Part shown: in pieces, positions 43,801 to 51,732 of the stretch
Numbering within the stretch: the first letter of the stretch is position 1
Layout: the number at the start of each line of letters is the position of its first letter
Source of the DNA: Myxococcota bacterium
Lineage (GTDB): Bacteria > Myxococcota_A > UBA796
Direction of reading: 5' to 3'
NCBI GenBank assembly: GCA_029251165.1
Contig: JAQXDW010000098.1
Coordinates: forward strand, 1-57,165
Length of the DNA: 57,165 nucleotides
Notes under the pieces: generated by a model
Databases searched by the model: none
What the model saw: only the letters and a program-made list of their open reading frames with translations
What the model was told of the DNA's origin: nothing
Made by a program: the position numbers and the translations under genes

Positions 43801-44165
43801 TTGTTGAGGTCTTGGATGGCCAGATCGAAGTTTCCAGCATTTTTATTCAGGCTGGTCTTCGTCTTCTTTGCGGAGGTCATGAACGCGACCGGGTCCGTGA
43901 CGTTTCGGATGTCAGCCTGCAAGGAATCCACGATCGCTCGGGCTGATGAGGTCAGCATCGCGTCTTGAAGGCCTTCGGACAGGGGATTCGGCGATGAATT
44001 GGTCGCGACCTCAGTCTGATCGACTTCGATGCCTTGCCGGCGTGAATTGTCGTCGAGTGCTTGTATTAGCGGATCGTAGAGCTTTTCTTGCCGCTTCAAA
44101 GCATCGCTTTGGTCCGTGTTCCTGTCGGGTGTTGTGGTATCGCTCTGCACGGTCAAGAGGGACAT
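40893..44165 (-). CDS. large cytoplasmic-looking protein of unknown function
   Basis: A 1090-residue protein; the ATG at 44165 with GGAG 6 nt upstream is chosen over the open-frame start at 44261. There is no signal peptide or clear membrane helix. Residues about 1-600 are charged and helical with long coiled coils (for example the Lys/Ala/Glu stretch from NLSEKEKSTLLKGN to LEQLIKSR). Two Trp/Gly-rich segments follow (GPAWGVFWWMGGAEGELSR and FEAGVGIEGFVGSSFGGSAN) in a beta-rich part. Another helical region ends in a very basic tail (KKSPKKKTKAERDKEE). I do not recognise it. Composition (Lys/Asn-rich) differs from its neighbours. It could be a secreted effector, a contractile-injection cargo or a scaffold; none is supported by a motif. 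Confidence 0.8.
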   Translation of the reverse strand: MSLLTVQSDTTTPDRNTDQSDALKRQEKLYDPLIQALDDNSRRQGIEVDQTEVATNSSPNPLSEGLQDAMLTSSARAIVDSLQADIRNVTDPVAFMTSAKKTKTSLNKNAGNFDLAIQDLNNEGGFYEQAKKKCTDLHDTLKNQLSMIGPSEVRGYNNLIQLMADYRDVYQSFQELGNISKNHSKSGERTLQIKAQLGLTGASLKNVPESLLDAGVKSSIDRCITEMLMFTEAWKSAAGIGNAGNNMAKLFLQTTERARSQLNAYDLLDDRNNADTTGTSSFKISKETGHTIHDADEAKQRMDEQGGVMAVAMKSYHGDIRQDMLRELQMKAVLERLKNGEFSDEEACVTAFKQTIGSGGTSDRYQGKLEEEARGHWRAYTAGNESTLEKGRLNQADGDYTNGKSHVNKVDPALSTAKKSAKSSKDNLRDYSNLSEKEKSTLLKGNTLSAQERARLEMDQKNADLAYSNALRFKGIAEQELKAAKTLFASGEANMAAALTHHNTALQNLAQARLHASHIGNTKDRALSVGLHELNGKIQQVESSLAANDEIRKQLKTKRLELEQLIKSRTRSVMAYNPAQLKVPQPEIIMNGKKLENMTYAKTAIDLTGPAWGVFWWMGGAEGELSRTASVDENGAEDWTKAGIKIYAGLKANLWLVEAGVKVSGSLEAKKKNCDPNPLIAIPDVLISGAEEIGRWAYANWYNLGSMATELNTIMNVTNQVGGSVYDKLIQDIVNQAGTGNSIDQLAGAVTKADKEMRQLHSGLKGSLKEFYSSGKGKTKIDPTAIEQMANEAVPLNDLTASLRNVLKATESSEPVARLSADKSQLSKHISKTQKDAVSEIKKVDPGQNNPDVQFEAGVGIEGFVGSSFGGSANLSFSAAKVWSVKDGDGDAFDYSMHEKTVYTGQLSVPMKSGASLTIKLTGEPKGEKDGGGWEFGLEADVPISHSDEDQVDGKEIVENMRDFFEGQSTGPAHPDMAQKWIKSLPKKLSKQLLADGGLESLYKVNQTSTTFIKVGGSMLLDKDWAMKKWAVKFGVFQKLERSSKMGSLSVEKGNITTFTSEDAKKSPKKKTKAERDKEEALRKKLSGGS

Positions 44166-44490
44166 GGTGGCTCCAGGAATCGATGGTTTCTTAATTCTAT
44201 ACTTTGAAAGAACGTACTCGATCTCACCAGTGGAGAGCCAGCCTTCGTCTTCGCTGCGCACATAGTGCCATCTGCCGATTCAAATTCAGCAGTATCAGGT
44301 GGTCCGCTTCATCGCTGCCAGCAGCACTGCCCTGCCGGTGGCAAGACTCCACCGGCTCACTCACCAATAGGCCGCTGAAGAGCGCGCGACGGGCCGCCTG
44401 AGCCTCACCGTCCAGCGGCTCTCCCTGTGTGTGCTGCATCGGAGGCACCGACGCAGCGATGCCGCTCCTGGAGGGGGGAGGGTCGGCAAG
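44166..44490. other. intergenic region
   Basis: A 325-bp gap between two minus-strand genes. Short open frames have no ribosome binding site. It probably holds the promoter of the 1090-residue gene, but no clear element was identified. Confidence 0.4.
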
Positions 44491-44961
44491 TCAGTAGAGC
44501 ACTGGCTGTCGCTCAGGAAGGGGCGCGTCTGTGACGTCCGACGTGGGTTGACCGGCCACCGGCTCATCGTGTTGTTTCTCTGAGGCCACCAGAGCGCGTG
44601 CGCTTAAGGTGTGCTCGGTGGTGGGTGACGCCCGGGGAGTCCGAGCGAGCCAGAAGACCAGCAGAGCGTACAGCATCCCTTCTGAGGCCAGCATGGCCAG
44701 CATGCTGGCCTCGTCGCTCCAGCCCATCTTCGTGTTCAGCAGCCAGAAGAACCCGGCCGAGATGATGAAGAGCCCGACGATGCTGCCGAAGAAGAGCCAC
44801 ACTTTCCTCGACCGCATGGTGACCTGTCGACCATACGCCAGGAGCCCTCGCTCGCTGTCGACGGTCATGTCCAGCAGCTCACCCTGTGGACAGTGCGGGC
44901 AGAATCCTGGGGTGTCACTTCCCTTGTGACAGGTCATGCAGATGTAGCGATCAGTGTCCAT
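44491..44961 (-). CDS. zinc-ribbon membrane protein
   Basis: A 156-residue protein starting with a four-Cys ribbon (CMTCHKGSDTPGFCPHC, residues 8-24) that should bind zinc. Two membrane helices follow (about 54-74 and 86-106), then an acidic, low-complexity tail. The ribbon faces the cytoplasm if the N-in orientation holds. Such small proteins are common but uncharacterised. It is followed downstream by the 1090-residue gene (325 bp) and preceded by a secreted protein gene 9 bp away, so it may share a transcript with the latter. Confidence 0.72.
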   Translation of the reverse strand: MDTDRYICMTCHKGSDTPGFCPHCPQGELLDMTVDSERGLLAYGRQVTMRSRKVWLFFGSIVGLFIISAGFFWLLNTKMGWSDEASMLAMLASEGMLYALLVFWLARTPRASPTTEHTLSARALVASEKQHDEPVAGQPTSDVTDAPLPERQPVLY

Positions 44962-44970
44962 GGCGTGATC

Positions 44971-45519
44971 TTACTGCTGGCTGTCCACGCCGTGCAGCAC
45001 GAGCGGAACTCCCTGGAGGTCTGATGCGCTTCGGAGCTCTGCCGCGAAGCGGTCGAGCATGGCAAACGCCAGAACCGGAGCGTCGTCGAGAGAAGCCGAG
45101 AGTTGAGAAGCGGCGACGGTCTCAGCTCCATCCAGGTGCCATCCAGCCGTCTCGCCCCACAGCTGATGCATCGCGCCGTCTTCCCACAGGTAGACGCTCA
45201 GGCTCAGCATGCCGCCATCAGCAGGGCAGCCCGAGCGGAGCGCGAAGCTGACCTCGTCGATCCCGTCGCGGTCCGCATCGGTCACGGTCACCGCGTCGGC
45301 CATCTCGAAGATCTTCTCGCCTCCCAGACACTCGGGAGGATCGATCGAGAGCTGACGATACCAGTAGTGTTTACCGGAGCTGATGACGCGGTGATTGACG
45401 GTGATTGCGCCGTCGGTGCTCCAGGTCAGGGTGTTCTGTCCGTTGGCATCGCTCCAGGCTTGGACATCCGTCGGTCCTGGAGAGGCTGCGGCGGCGAGGA
45501 GGGTGGCGAGCATCATCAT
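44971..45519 (-). CDS. secreted protein, function unknown
   Basis: A 182-residue protein. ATG 45519 has GGAG 6 nt upstream and gives a signal peptide MMMLATLLAAAAS. The mature part is beta-rich with one VTDADRDGIDEVSFALRSG segment that resembles FG-GAP/Asp-rich calcium loops. Two Cys (PPECLGG and SGCPADG) may form a disulfide. The open frame begins at 45786 but the upstream part has no signal. It is transcribed with, and 9 bp before, the zinc-ribbon gene. No enzyme motif is visible. Confidence 0.72.
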   Translation of the reverse strand: MMMLATLLAAAASPGPTDVQAWSDANGQNTLTWSTDGAITVNHRVISSGKHYWYRQLSIDPPECLGGEKIFEMADAVTVTDADRDGIDEVSFALRSGCPADGGMLSLSVYLWEDGAMHQLWGETAGWHLDGAETVAASQLSASLDDAPVLAFAMLDRFAAELRSASDLQGVPLVLHGVDSQQ

Positions 45520-45830
45520 GGTGGACTCCGTGTTGTCCCCATGACTTGCAGGAAGCGTTCCCGCATCGGAGCGGGTCTGCGGCTCATGTTTGCTTTGAAT
45601 TGTAGAAAATGGTCTATCGAAACAATTGATTACGGTCGGCGGGCCACCAGACCCACCGACACTGCGCATGCTGTCACGGGGAGCGTCTCGGTGCAGAGCA
45701 TCGCCCTCAGGTGGTCTCGCATGCTGCTGGTGTGGAGAAATCGGACTGGTCCCCGTGCCCCAGCGCGGCTTGGGGGCGGTGAGCAAGACGGCAGAGAGCG
45801 GTACTCAGGACGGCGCCTCTGGGCTCGCGC
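45520..45830. other. intergenic region
   Basis: This 311-bp gap between minus-strand genes holds an AT-rich patch at 45590-45635 with AATTGT/ACAATT arms 18 nt apart. It is the likely promoter region for the secreted-protein gene. No gene was found. Confidence 0.4.
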
Positions 45831-47330
45831 TCAGTCTTCACCCAGGCGCGCCATCAGGGCCTCTCGCACCGGAGTCAGGTTGAGGCCGCTGCCCATCTTC
45901 ACGACCAGCACGCCACGCTCATTGCATGCATCCACAATCAGGTTGCTGGCCTTGTGGGAGAGAAAGCGGGTGACGACGAGGCACAGGTTGATCTTGCCGG
46001 CGCTGATGCTCTCCTGTAGCTGGTGGACGCGTCTCATCTGCTTGCCGCTCTCGTGGCGGATGTCTGCGAAGCCGAACTGACTCCTGAGGAGTGGAGAGAG
46101 CTTCTTTGGGCGGTCGCCGCCGAGAATGATCACACGCCAGGAGCTTGTGGTGCTGCGGTGTGCCCAAGAGGGTGCTTGCTGCTGCTGCTGCCGCTGCTTC
46201 TTGTCTCTCTCGCTGTTGTGCCGCCGGATTGACTTGCGCACTTTCCGCAGCCGTGGCTCATTCCCAAGATCGGACAAGCGGGTGGAGAGGAGCTGGATCA
46301 GTCGAGGGTCTGTCTCCTGGAGACCAGAGCTCAGCGCGATCAGAACCGCTGGTCGGATGTTGGGGCGGCTCAGCTGAGCTTGGAGGGTCGCGAGGGCGAG
46401 CTCAGGTGTGGTGGTTGGCTTGCTCTCGTCAGGGGCCAGGCGCCGCCACACCTGGAGGGCGTCTTCGAGCCAGCTCGAGCTTTGGGGCATGTGCTGGCGG
46501 GCGAGGCCGTAGACAAATCCGGGCTGCTCAAGTTCTGAGAACTCAGTGAGACGGCTGAAGAACGTGGAAAGCTGGGCGCTGTGGTCGCTTCCCAGGTTGT
46601 CCTGGAGGTGGCGTCCCCAGGCGGCGAGCAGCGCCGTCAGATCCCGCTGGATGTTCTTGGGGAGTCCGCGCCAGGTATGAGGGTTGATCGCATCAATGCG
46701 CGCAAACTGTGACTTGATGTAAGTCTCGGATGGTGCCGGAGTGAGCGCATCGAGGATGCGGTCGAGCGAGCGGGTCACGGGTGCTGCGCTGCTCCAATTT
46801 ACGCCGAGCCCGCCATCGGTCAGGCTCTGAATGCTCTCCAGGGACGCTGGCTTTGATGGGACAACGGGGAGCGGTGCTGGGGGAGGGGCCTCGCTTGGGG
46901 CCGCGATGGCGAGAGGCGCGACGACGGGTTGCTCCAGGTTCACACCTGCGAGCGACTCCAGAGCCACGCCTGCGGGAGGGGATGCCACGCCTGCGGGAGG
47001 GGGCTCCGTCTCTTCGGGGAGGATCTCTGGAAGCGGCTCAGGTGGGGGGTGCGCTTTCGTTGTCTCATCTGGGACCAATTCACGCTCAGGCGGCTCTAAA
47101 ATGAAGCCTCCGCCGATTCGATACCAGTGGAGCACCTGTCGTCCGAGGCGGAGGAGGGCGGCATCTCGTGCGGCCCTTGACCTCGTCATGTCGATCTCAA
47201 TATCACCGGTTATATCAATGGATGAGGCGAGCCTCCCGAAGATTGACTCCAGGTCTTCCTGGGCCTCGTCGGCGCGCTCAAGTGCTGTCTTCAGTGTCCG
47301 TTCATGTTGGCCATCTCGAAGCGCTTCCAT
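45831..47330 (-). CDS. DUF2325 domain protein
   Basis: A 499-residue protein. The last 100 residues match the DUF2325 pattern: RVIILGGDRPKKLSPLLRSQ, then FADIRHESGKQMRRVHQLQE and LCLVVTRFLSHKASNLIVDACNERGVLVVKMGSG. These are Rossmann-like segments with a conserved SH. DUF2325 is often near replication or conflict genes and is uncharacterised. Residues about 75-170 are Pro/Glu/Ala-rich and probably disordered, and the middle 200 residues are helical. A Gln-rich tract (KKQRQQQQQAP) precedes the domain. There is no membrane helix or signal. It stands alone, apart from the PAQR gene upstream on the same strand. Confidence 0.82.
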   Translation of the reverse strand: MEALRDGQHERTLKTALERADEAQEDLESIFGRLASSIDITGDIEIDMTRSRAARDAALLRLGRQVLHWYRIGGGFILEPPERELVPDETTKAHPPPEPLPEILPEETEPPPAGVASPPAGVALESLAGVNLEQPVVAPLAIAAPSEAPPPAPLPVVPSKPASLESIQSLTDGGLGVNWSSAAPVTRSLDRILDALTPAPSETYIKSQFARIDAINPHTWRGLPKNIQRDLTALLAAWGRHLQDNLGSDHSAQLSTFFSRLTEFSELEQPGFVYGLARQHMPQSSSWLEDALQVWRRLAPDESKPTTTPELALATLQAQLSRPNIRPAVLIALSSGLQETDPRLIQLLSTRLSDLGNEPRLRKVRKSIRRHNSERDKKQRQQQQQAPSWAHRSTTSSWRVIILGGDRPKKLSPLLRSQFGFADIRHESGKQMRRVHQLQESISAGKINLCLVVTRFLSHKASNLIVDACNERGVLVVKMGSGLNLTPVREALMARLGED

Positions 47331-47489
47331 TTAAACTCCACGTTCAGTCTCAGGACGCGGAAGGGCAGCAGCTGCGGACAGTGCTCGTCGAGCAACGACA
47401 ACGTGAGCGGCTCGCGGATCAGCATCCAGGCGATTTGAAACCTGGCTGGATTATACTCTACAACCTGAACATTACTCAGGTGCGTGCGC

Positions 47490-48107
47490 TCATGGCGTGA
47501 GGATACTCGCCACAAAACCGAAGTGCAGGGCGGCGCCGAGGAGCACAAAGAGGTGCCAGATCTCGTGGAAGCCGAACACCTCCGGCCACGGATCCGGGCG
47601 CCGGGTGCCGTAGATGATCGCCCCAACCGTATAGGCCGCGCCGCCGCCGAGCAGCCAGACGAGCTGCGGCACGGAGAGCTGCGGGAGCATGAGGTGCGCG
47701 GGGATGACCCCCATCCAGCCCATCGCGAGGTATACGCTCGTCCCAAGCCAGCGCGGGCAGTCGACCCAGAGCAGCTTCATCGCGGCTCCAGCAAGGGCGA
47801 GGACTCCGGTGGCGCCGAGCATGCCCCACTGCCAGCTTCCCTCCAGCAGCATCACGCTCGCGGGGACGTAGGTGCCGCCGATCATCAGAAAGATTGCGAC
47901 GTGATCAAGCCGTCGTAACCATCGATTTCCAGAAACGCCGAGGTCGAGGAAGTGGTAGATGCTTGAGGCGAGGAAGACGGAGTTGAGCCCGACTCCATAG
48001 ATGGTTGCTGCGGCAAGTCGGGGACCGTCGTGTGCGGTCTGCACGACGAGGTAGAACAAGCCGGCGAGCGCAGCGATGAAGCCGACGAAGTGCGTCAGCG
48101 CACTCAC
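47490..48107 (-). CDS. hemolysin III/PAQR-family membrane protein
   Basis: A 205-residue seven-helix protein of the hemolysin III/YqfA/PAQR family. The conserved Ser/His positions include SSIYHFLD near helix 2, RRLDHVAIFLMIGGTYVP, and the C-terminal FGFHEIWHLFVLLGAALHFGFV. These give the three His and the Asp that bind zinc in family members with amide-hydrolase activity. GTG 48107 starts right at SALTHFVG, which usually has 10-15 residues before it. Codons in the same frame upstream read VGLFKEPV, and a perfect GGAGGTGA stands at 48151-48158, but no ATG, GTG or TTG lies between. A non-standard start (ATC at 48146) is possible. The membrane role in lipid homeostasis is inferred. Confidence 0.85.
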   Translation of the reverse strand: MSALTHFVGFIAALAGLFYLVVQTAHDGPRLAAATIYGVGLNSVFLASSIYHFLDLGVSGNRWLRRLDHVAIFLMIGGTYVPASVMLLEGSWQWGMLGATGVLALAGAAMKLLWVDCPRWLGTSVYLAMGWMGVIPAHLMLPQLSVPQLVWLLGGGAAYTVGAIIYGTRRPDPWPEVFGFHEIWHLFVLLGAALHFGFVASILTP

Positions 48108-48226
48108 CGGTTCCTTGAACAGTCCGACCTCGACAGAGACAGCGATGACTCACCTCCCACACTCCAGCGGTATCGCGTCTGGGGCTGCTCGGGCGGGGGG
48201 TGACGGTTGTTTGACCGAGCCGGTCT

Positions 48227-48922
48227 CTACAGCGTGCGGAGGATGCGGCGCTTGGTGGTTTCGTATTCTTCAGGCTCGATGAGGTCTGCGTCGCGCATTG
48301 CCTTGAGCATGTGAAGACGAGAGACCGGATCCTGAGACTCTTTAGCAGGCGCTGGGGGCTGAGGATCTTCTGCCTTCTCTGTCCCTGCGGCTCCCTCTGC
48401 TGAAGCCCCCTGTGCCTGGTCCCGAGCGGCTTCAGACTGCGCGCGCTTGGGGTCATAGCTGCGCCTCGCGCGCTTGACAGCCTCCTTGTAGATGGTGCGC
48501 ATCTCCTCGCTGGAGACATCGCCGTCCTGGTCGAAGAACGCACGGGCGACGGCACCGATGGCGATGGTGGTGGCAAAGATGAGCGGGGCTCCGATGAGCC
48601 CACCGATGCCAGGGAGGGCAACCTTGGCGAGAGTGATCGCGGCACGGCTGGTGACCAGCGAGGTGCCGACTGTGGCACCGATGCGAAGGACAAGGTCAGC
48701 GGCGGAGTCGCGGGTGATCTCTGCGTCGTAGAGCTGACTGAGGCCGACCACCATTCCGACATGGATGGGCATCACCGCGATGATCTCTGTGCCTGGAATG
48801 GGAAAGAGGGTGGCTGCGGCGGCAGCGTATCCGCAGGTGTCGATCAGGCGGCTGGCGCTGGCTTCACACGCAGAGGGGGCGACGCGGCGGCCGATGATGT
48901 CGTCGATGAGCTGCTGGACCAT
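48227..48922 (-). CDS. DUF697-like membrane protein with SHOCT-type tail
   Basis: A 231-residue protein. Residues about 25-130 resemble the DUF697 domain: two hydrophobic segments (FPIPGTEIIAVMPIHVGMVVGLSQLYD and VALPGIGGLIGAPLIFATTIAIGAVARAFF) with a conserved GTE-like turn, as in membrane parts linked to small GTPases. Then come a charged Ala/Glu linker and a C-terminal SHOCT-like helix pair (SRLHMLKAMRDADLIEPEEYETTKRRIL). The N-terminal MVQQLIDDIIG looks like an amphipathic lead-in. It likely oligomerises in the inner membrane; the role is unknown. It is followed on the same strand by the PAQR gene. Confidence 0.8.
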   Translation of the reverse strand: MVQQLIDDIIGRRVAPSACEASASRLIDTCGYAAAAATLFPIPGTEIIAVMPIHVGMVVGLSQLYDAEITRDSAADLVLRIGATVGTSLVTSRAAITLAKVALPGIGGLIGAPLIFATTIAIGAVARAFFDQDGDVSSEEMRTIYKEAVKRARRSYDPKRAQSEAARDQAQGASAEGAAGTEKAEDPQPPAPAKESQDPVSRLHMLKAMRDADLIEPEEYETTKRRILRTL

Positions 48923-49461
48923 GTGGGCTCCGGGGTGGGGTGAGCAGAGACTGTAGCGAGGCCGGAGTGAGCAGCGTATGGGCCGGAGTTGAAAGGAGTG
49001 TGAATCATATTTGATAAGGAAGAACGGTTTCTTTTAGTTTTACGGAAATATTGTGGTCAAGATGGTCTGTCGGCCGGTGATCCGGGGGGCGCTGTCGGGA
49101 CATGTTTTATTGTGCTTAATATTCCGTAATATTATTGCTGACGTTCTTAGTTATTTATGGGCAAGGATCGGTGCCGCTTGAGCCGAGGTTGTCTGGGTGG
49201 CCGCTGGAGGCTGACCCTTAGGCATGAAGCGGACTGCTGTGTGCCCCTCTCGGTGTCGGAGACTGCAAGGACACCAGGCGCCGGCTTCATCCTCCGCAGG
49301 GCCTTGCCGACGGCTGGCCCGCTGCCGATGCCTGGAGGAGCCGCCACACTTCGGGGGGCACCCTGAAGCCATCGCTCTCTCTATGCTGTCTCCGCCCGCT
49401 GGAGCCTCGCGACTCGCTCATCGCGCCGCAGCTTTCTGGATCGTACCGGGTGCTCAGCAGC
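48923..49461. other. intergenic region, partly AT-rich
   Basis: A 539-bp gap between two minus-strand genes. The stretch 49000-49160 is clearly AT-richer than its surroundings and holds a short perfect inverted repeat (49117-49134). It probably contains the promoter of the DUF697-like gene. No gene was recognised in the GC-rich rest. Confidence 0.5.
49117..49134. promoter_or_regulatory. AT-rich inverted repeat, possible operator
   Basis: TAATATT (49117-49123) and AATATTA (49128-49134) flank a 4-nt spacer in an AT-rich patch about 200 bp before the DUF697-like start codon. It is a candidate operator or upstream promoter element. Confidence 0.3.
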
Positions 49462-50832
49462 TCACAGCAGCCGTGCGCGGACCCGCTTTCGCTTGATCCG
49501 GCCGCCCTGCTCCACGTACCGAAGCGCCTTCTCTGCAGCGCTGCGCTTCACTGCCACCGCGCATGTCCCACCCGCCAGGTCAATCCGTCCGATCGCCTCT
49601 GCGGGAATCCCCGCATCCTTCACCAGCGCACCCAGCACATCCGCCTTCCGGATCTTGTCTCGCCGCCCCGACATCAGCAGCAGCGTTCGATACGGGGGCG
49701 CAGGAAGCGTCACCTGCTCGACCAGCTCTGGCGCATCCTCTACAGCGATACCCTTTCCGAGCAGCGCCTCAATCCGCCGCAGCCGCTCCTGCTCTCTGGG
49801 CGCAACAATGCTCAGCGCGAGCCCTGCTGCCCCGGCCCGGCCGGTCCGACCGATGCGGTGAACATGCACCTCGGGATCGCCGGACAGCTCAGAGACGATC
49901 ACCAGCGGAAGCTCGGGAATGTCGAGCCCTCGGGCTGCGACATCTGTGGCGACGAGGACGTTTGCGCTCCCGTTACTGAACTGTACAAGTACATCATCGC
50001 GATCTCGCTGCTCCAGCTGGCCGTGCAGCGCGAGGGCGTGGGCGCCGTGCCGGGTGAGGAACCGAGCGAGCCGGTCACAGGCCACGCGGGTCTCGGAGAA
50101 GACCAGCGTGGTGGTCGGGCGGTGGGCGGCGAGCAGGGCGAGGACTAAGCGGCTGCGCTCGCCGCTCTCTCCAAAGATCACCCGCTGCTCCAGCAGCTCG
50201 GGGGTCAGCTCAGGCTCGGTCTGGATGCGCTCGGGATCGCGCTGGAGGGTCTCGCCGAGCTCGTGAATCTGCGTCGTGAAGGTCGCGGAGAACAGGAAGG
50301 TCTGCCGCTCCCGGCTGCAGGCTTCCTCGATGCCCACGACCTGCTCGAAGAAGCCCATGTCGAGCATGCGGTCTGCCTCATCGAGGACCAGCACCTTCAG
50401 CGCGCTGAGATCGGCGCTGCCTGCGCGGAGGTGCTTGGCGACGCGGCCGGGTGTTCCGACCACGACCTGTCCGCCACCTTGGAGCGCCTTTCGCTGGCTG
50501 TGGTAGGGGTGTCCGCCGCACACCGAGACGATCTGCGTGTGGGCGAGACAGCGGGCGAGCCGGCGAAGCTCTCCGGCGACCTGCTCGGCAAGCTCTCGGG
50601 TTGGGCAGAGCACCAGTGCCTGGGTGACGCGCTGACTTGGATCGATGGCGTTGAGCAGGGCGAGCCCGAACGCGGCAGTCTTGCCGCTGCCGGTCTTGGC
50701 CTGTCCGGCCACATCCCTCCCCGCCAGCATCGGCGGAAGGGCAGCGGCCTGGATCGGCGTCATGATGGTGTAACCAATCTGATCGAGCGACTGGAGTAGC
50801 TCAGAACGCAGCGGAAGGGTCGAGAAGCTCAT
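49462..50832 (-). CDS. dbpA: ATP-dependent RNA helicase DbpA
   Basis: A 456-residue DEAD-box helicase, almost exactly the length of E. coli DbpA. It has a Q motif GYTIMTPIQ, Walker A AKTGSGKT, motif Ia PTRELAEQV, DEAD in VLDEADRML, SAT in LFSATF, and motifs V-VI ARGLDIPELPLVI and HRIGRTGRAG. The C-terminus (RTLLLMSGRRDKIRKADVLGALVKDAGI...GGTCAVAV) is the DbpA-type RRM that binds hairpin 92 of 23S rRNA. It should act in 50S ribosomal subunit assembly in the cytoplasm. The ATG at 50832 gives MSFSTLPLRSELLQSLDQIGY, the family N-terminus; the open frame extends to 50931. Confidence 0.96.
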   Translation of the reverse strand: MSFSTLPLRSELLQSLDQIGYTIMTPIQAAALPPMLAGRDVAGQAKTGSGKTAAFGLALLNAIDPSQRVTQALVLCPTRELAEQVAGELRRLARCLAHTQIVSVCGGHPYHSQRKALQGGGQVVVGTPGRVAKHLRAGSADLSALKVLVLDEADRMLDMGFFEQVVGIEEACSRERQTFLFSATFTTQIHELGETLQRDPERIQTEPELTPELLEQRVIFGESGERSRLVLALLAAHRPTTTLVFSETRVACDRLARFLTRHGAHALALHGQLEQRDRDDVLVQFSNGSANVLVATDVAARGLDIPELPLVIVSELSGDPEVHVHRIGRTGRAGAAGLALSIVAPREQERLRRIEALLGKGIAVEDAPELVEQVTLPAPPYRTLLLMSGRRDKIRKADVLGALVKDAGIPAEAIGRIDLAGGTCAVAVKRSAAEKALRYVEQGGRIKRKRVRARLL

Positions 50833-51040
50833 CGCGGCAGCCTGCGGAGTGGCGCGGCCCAGCCGCTGGTGAATGCCCTCCGAGCAATGCAGTCCCGCCC
50901 GCTCGGCGTGTGCGTCTGCCCCGGGAGGCATGTCGCGATAGCCCGATGCCGGTTGACAGGCTCCCCTCTAGCCGGATCTGCGCTGTGGCTCCGCGGTCAT
51001 GAATGGCCCGCAGTCCTCGGTGACCCTGTCCGCTCGGTGT

Positions 51041-51595
51041 TCACTCCTGCGGCGTCGATGTGTCTGCCTGCGGTGCCTCGTTTCCCCAGGCATCCCAGCC
51101 CGGACGGGCGCGCCGCGCGAAGAACTCGATGCGCGGTCCGGCGCTTCTCGCCTCGATGAGCGCGTAGGAATCCGCAGGCTTCTCGCTGTGACGACCCCGC
51201 TCGGCAACCACTGCGGAGGTGAGGTCTCGGCGCGGGGTGCAGACCTCTGCGGCCTTGCCCCGTCCCCGAACGCCAAACAGCAGCAGCTCGTGCCGTCCCC
51301 GGAAGTACTGACCCAGCCCCGCCCGTCCGCTCTTGAGCCAGACGATGTTGGTCTTGTAGGTGAAGCCGAGGGCCTCCATCAGCCACAGGCCCTTCGGCAG
51401 GTAGTTGTTGGTGACCCACATGTAGAGGTGGGCATCCTTCGCCGGGTGCCAGACCCCGGAGCCGAGGATTGCTGTGGGCATGTCCCGGGCCTTCATCAGC
51501 GGGTAGTGGCGATCTGCGCCGCGCTTGATTCGCCCCCCGCCGCTCTCGTTCCAGGGGGGGTCCATCAGAATGCAGCGGTAGAGGGGCGGTGGCAT
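51041..51595 (-). CDS. MT-A70-type adenine-N6 methyltransferase
   Basis: A 184-residue enzyme of the MT-A70 family. The catalytic DPPW follows CILM at the N-terminus. HLYMWVTNNYLPKGLWLMEALGFTYKTNIVWLKSGRAGLGQYFRGRHELLLFGVRGRG is the family core with SAM-binding elements, and SEKPADSYALIEARSAGPRIEFFARR is the C-terminal motif. In bacteria such proteins are phage- or mobile-element-type DNA m6A methyltransferases, sometimes orphan. No restriction gene is adjacent. A run of seven C in the coding strand encodes part of DPPW. It is preceded by the MBL-fold gene on the same strand, about 140 bp away. Confidence 0.92.
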   Translation of the reverse strand: MPPPLYRCILMDPPWNESGGGRIKRGADRHYPLMKARDMPTAILGSGVWHPAKDAHLYMWVTNNYLPKGLWLMEALGFTYKTNIVWLKSGRAGLGQYFRGRHELLLFGVRGRGKAAEVCTPRRDLTSAVVAERGRHSEKPADSYALIEARSAGPRIEFFARRARPGWDAWGNEAPQADTSTPQE

Positions 51596-51732
51596 TGGGG
51601 GAGCTTATACCGGCTGTCCTGCCTGACCAGCCACTTCCGCTGTCGTGACCAGGGCGGAGGCAAGATCCGCACCCCTCCCGCGGGGCCGATGGACAGCGCA
51701 TCCCGGAGCGTGGATGATTCGTAACCCGTCTG

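Noticed and set aside
46183..46205. CTG/CAG run in the DUF2325 gene as a regulatory repeat
   Set aside because: It simply codes a short Gln tract and has imperfect units.
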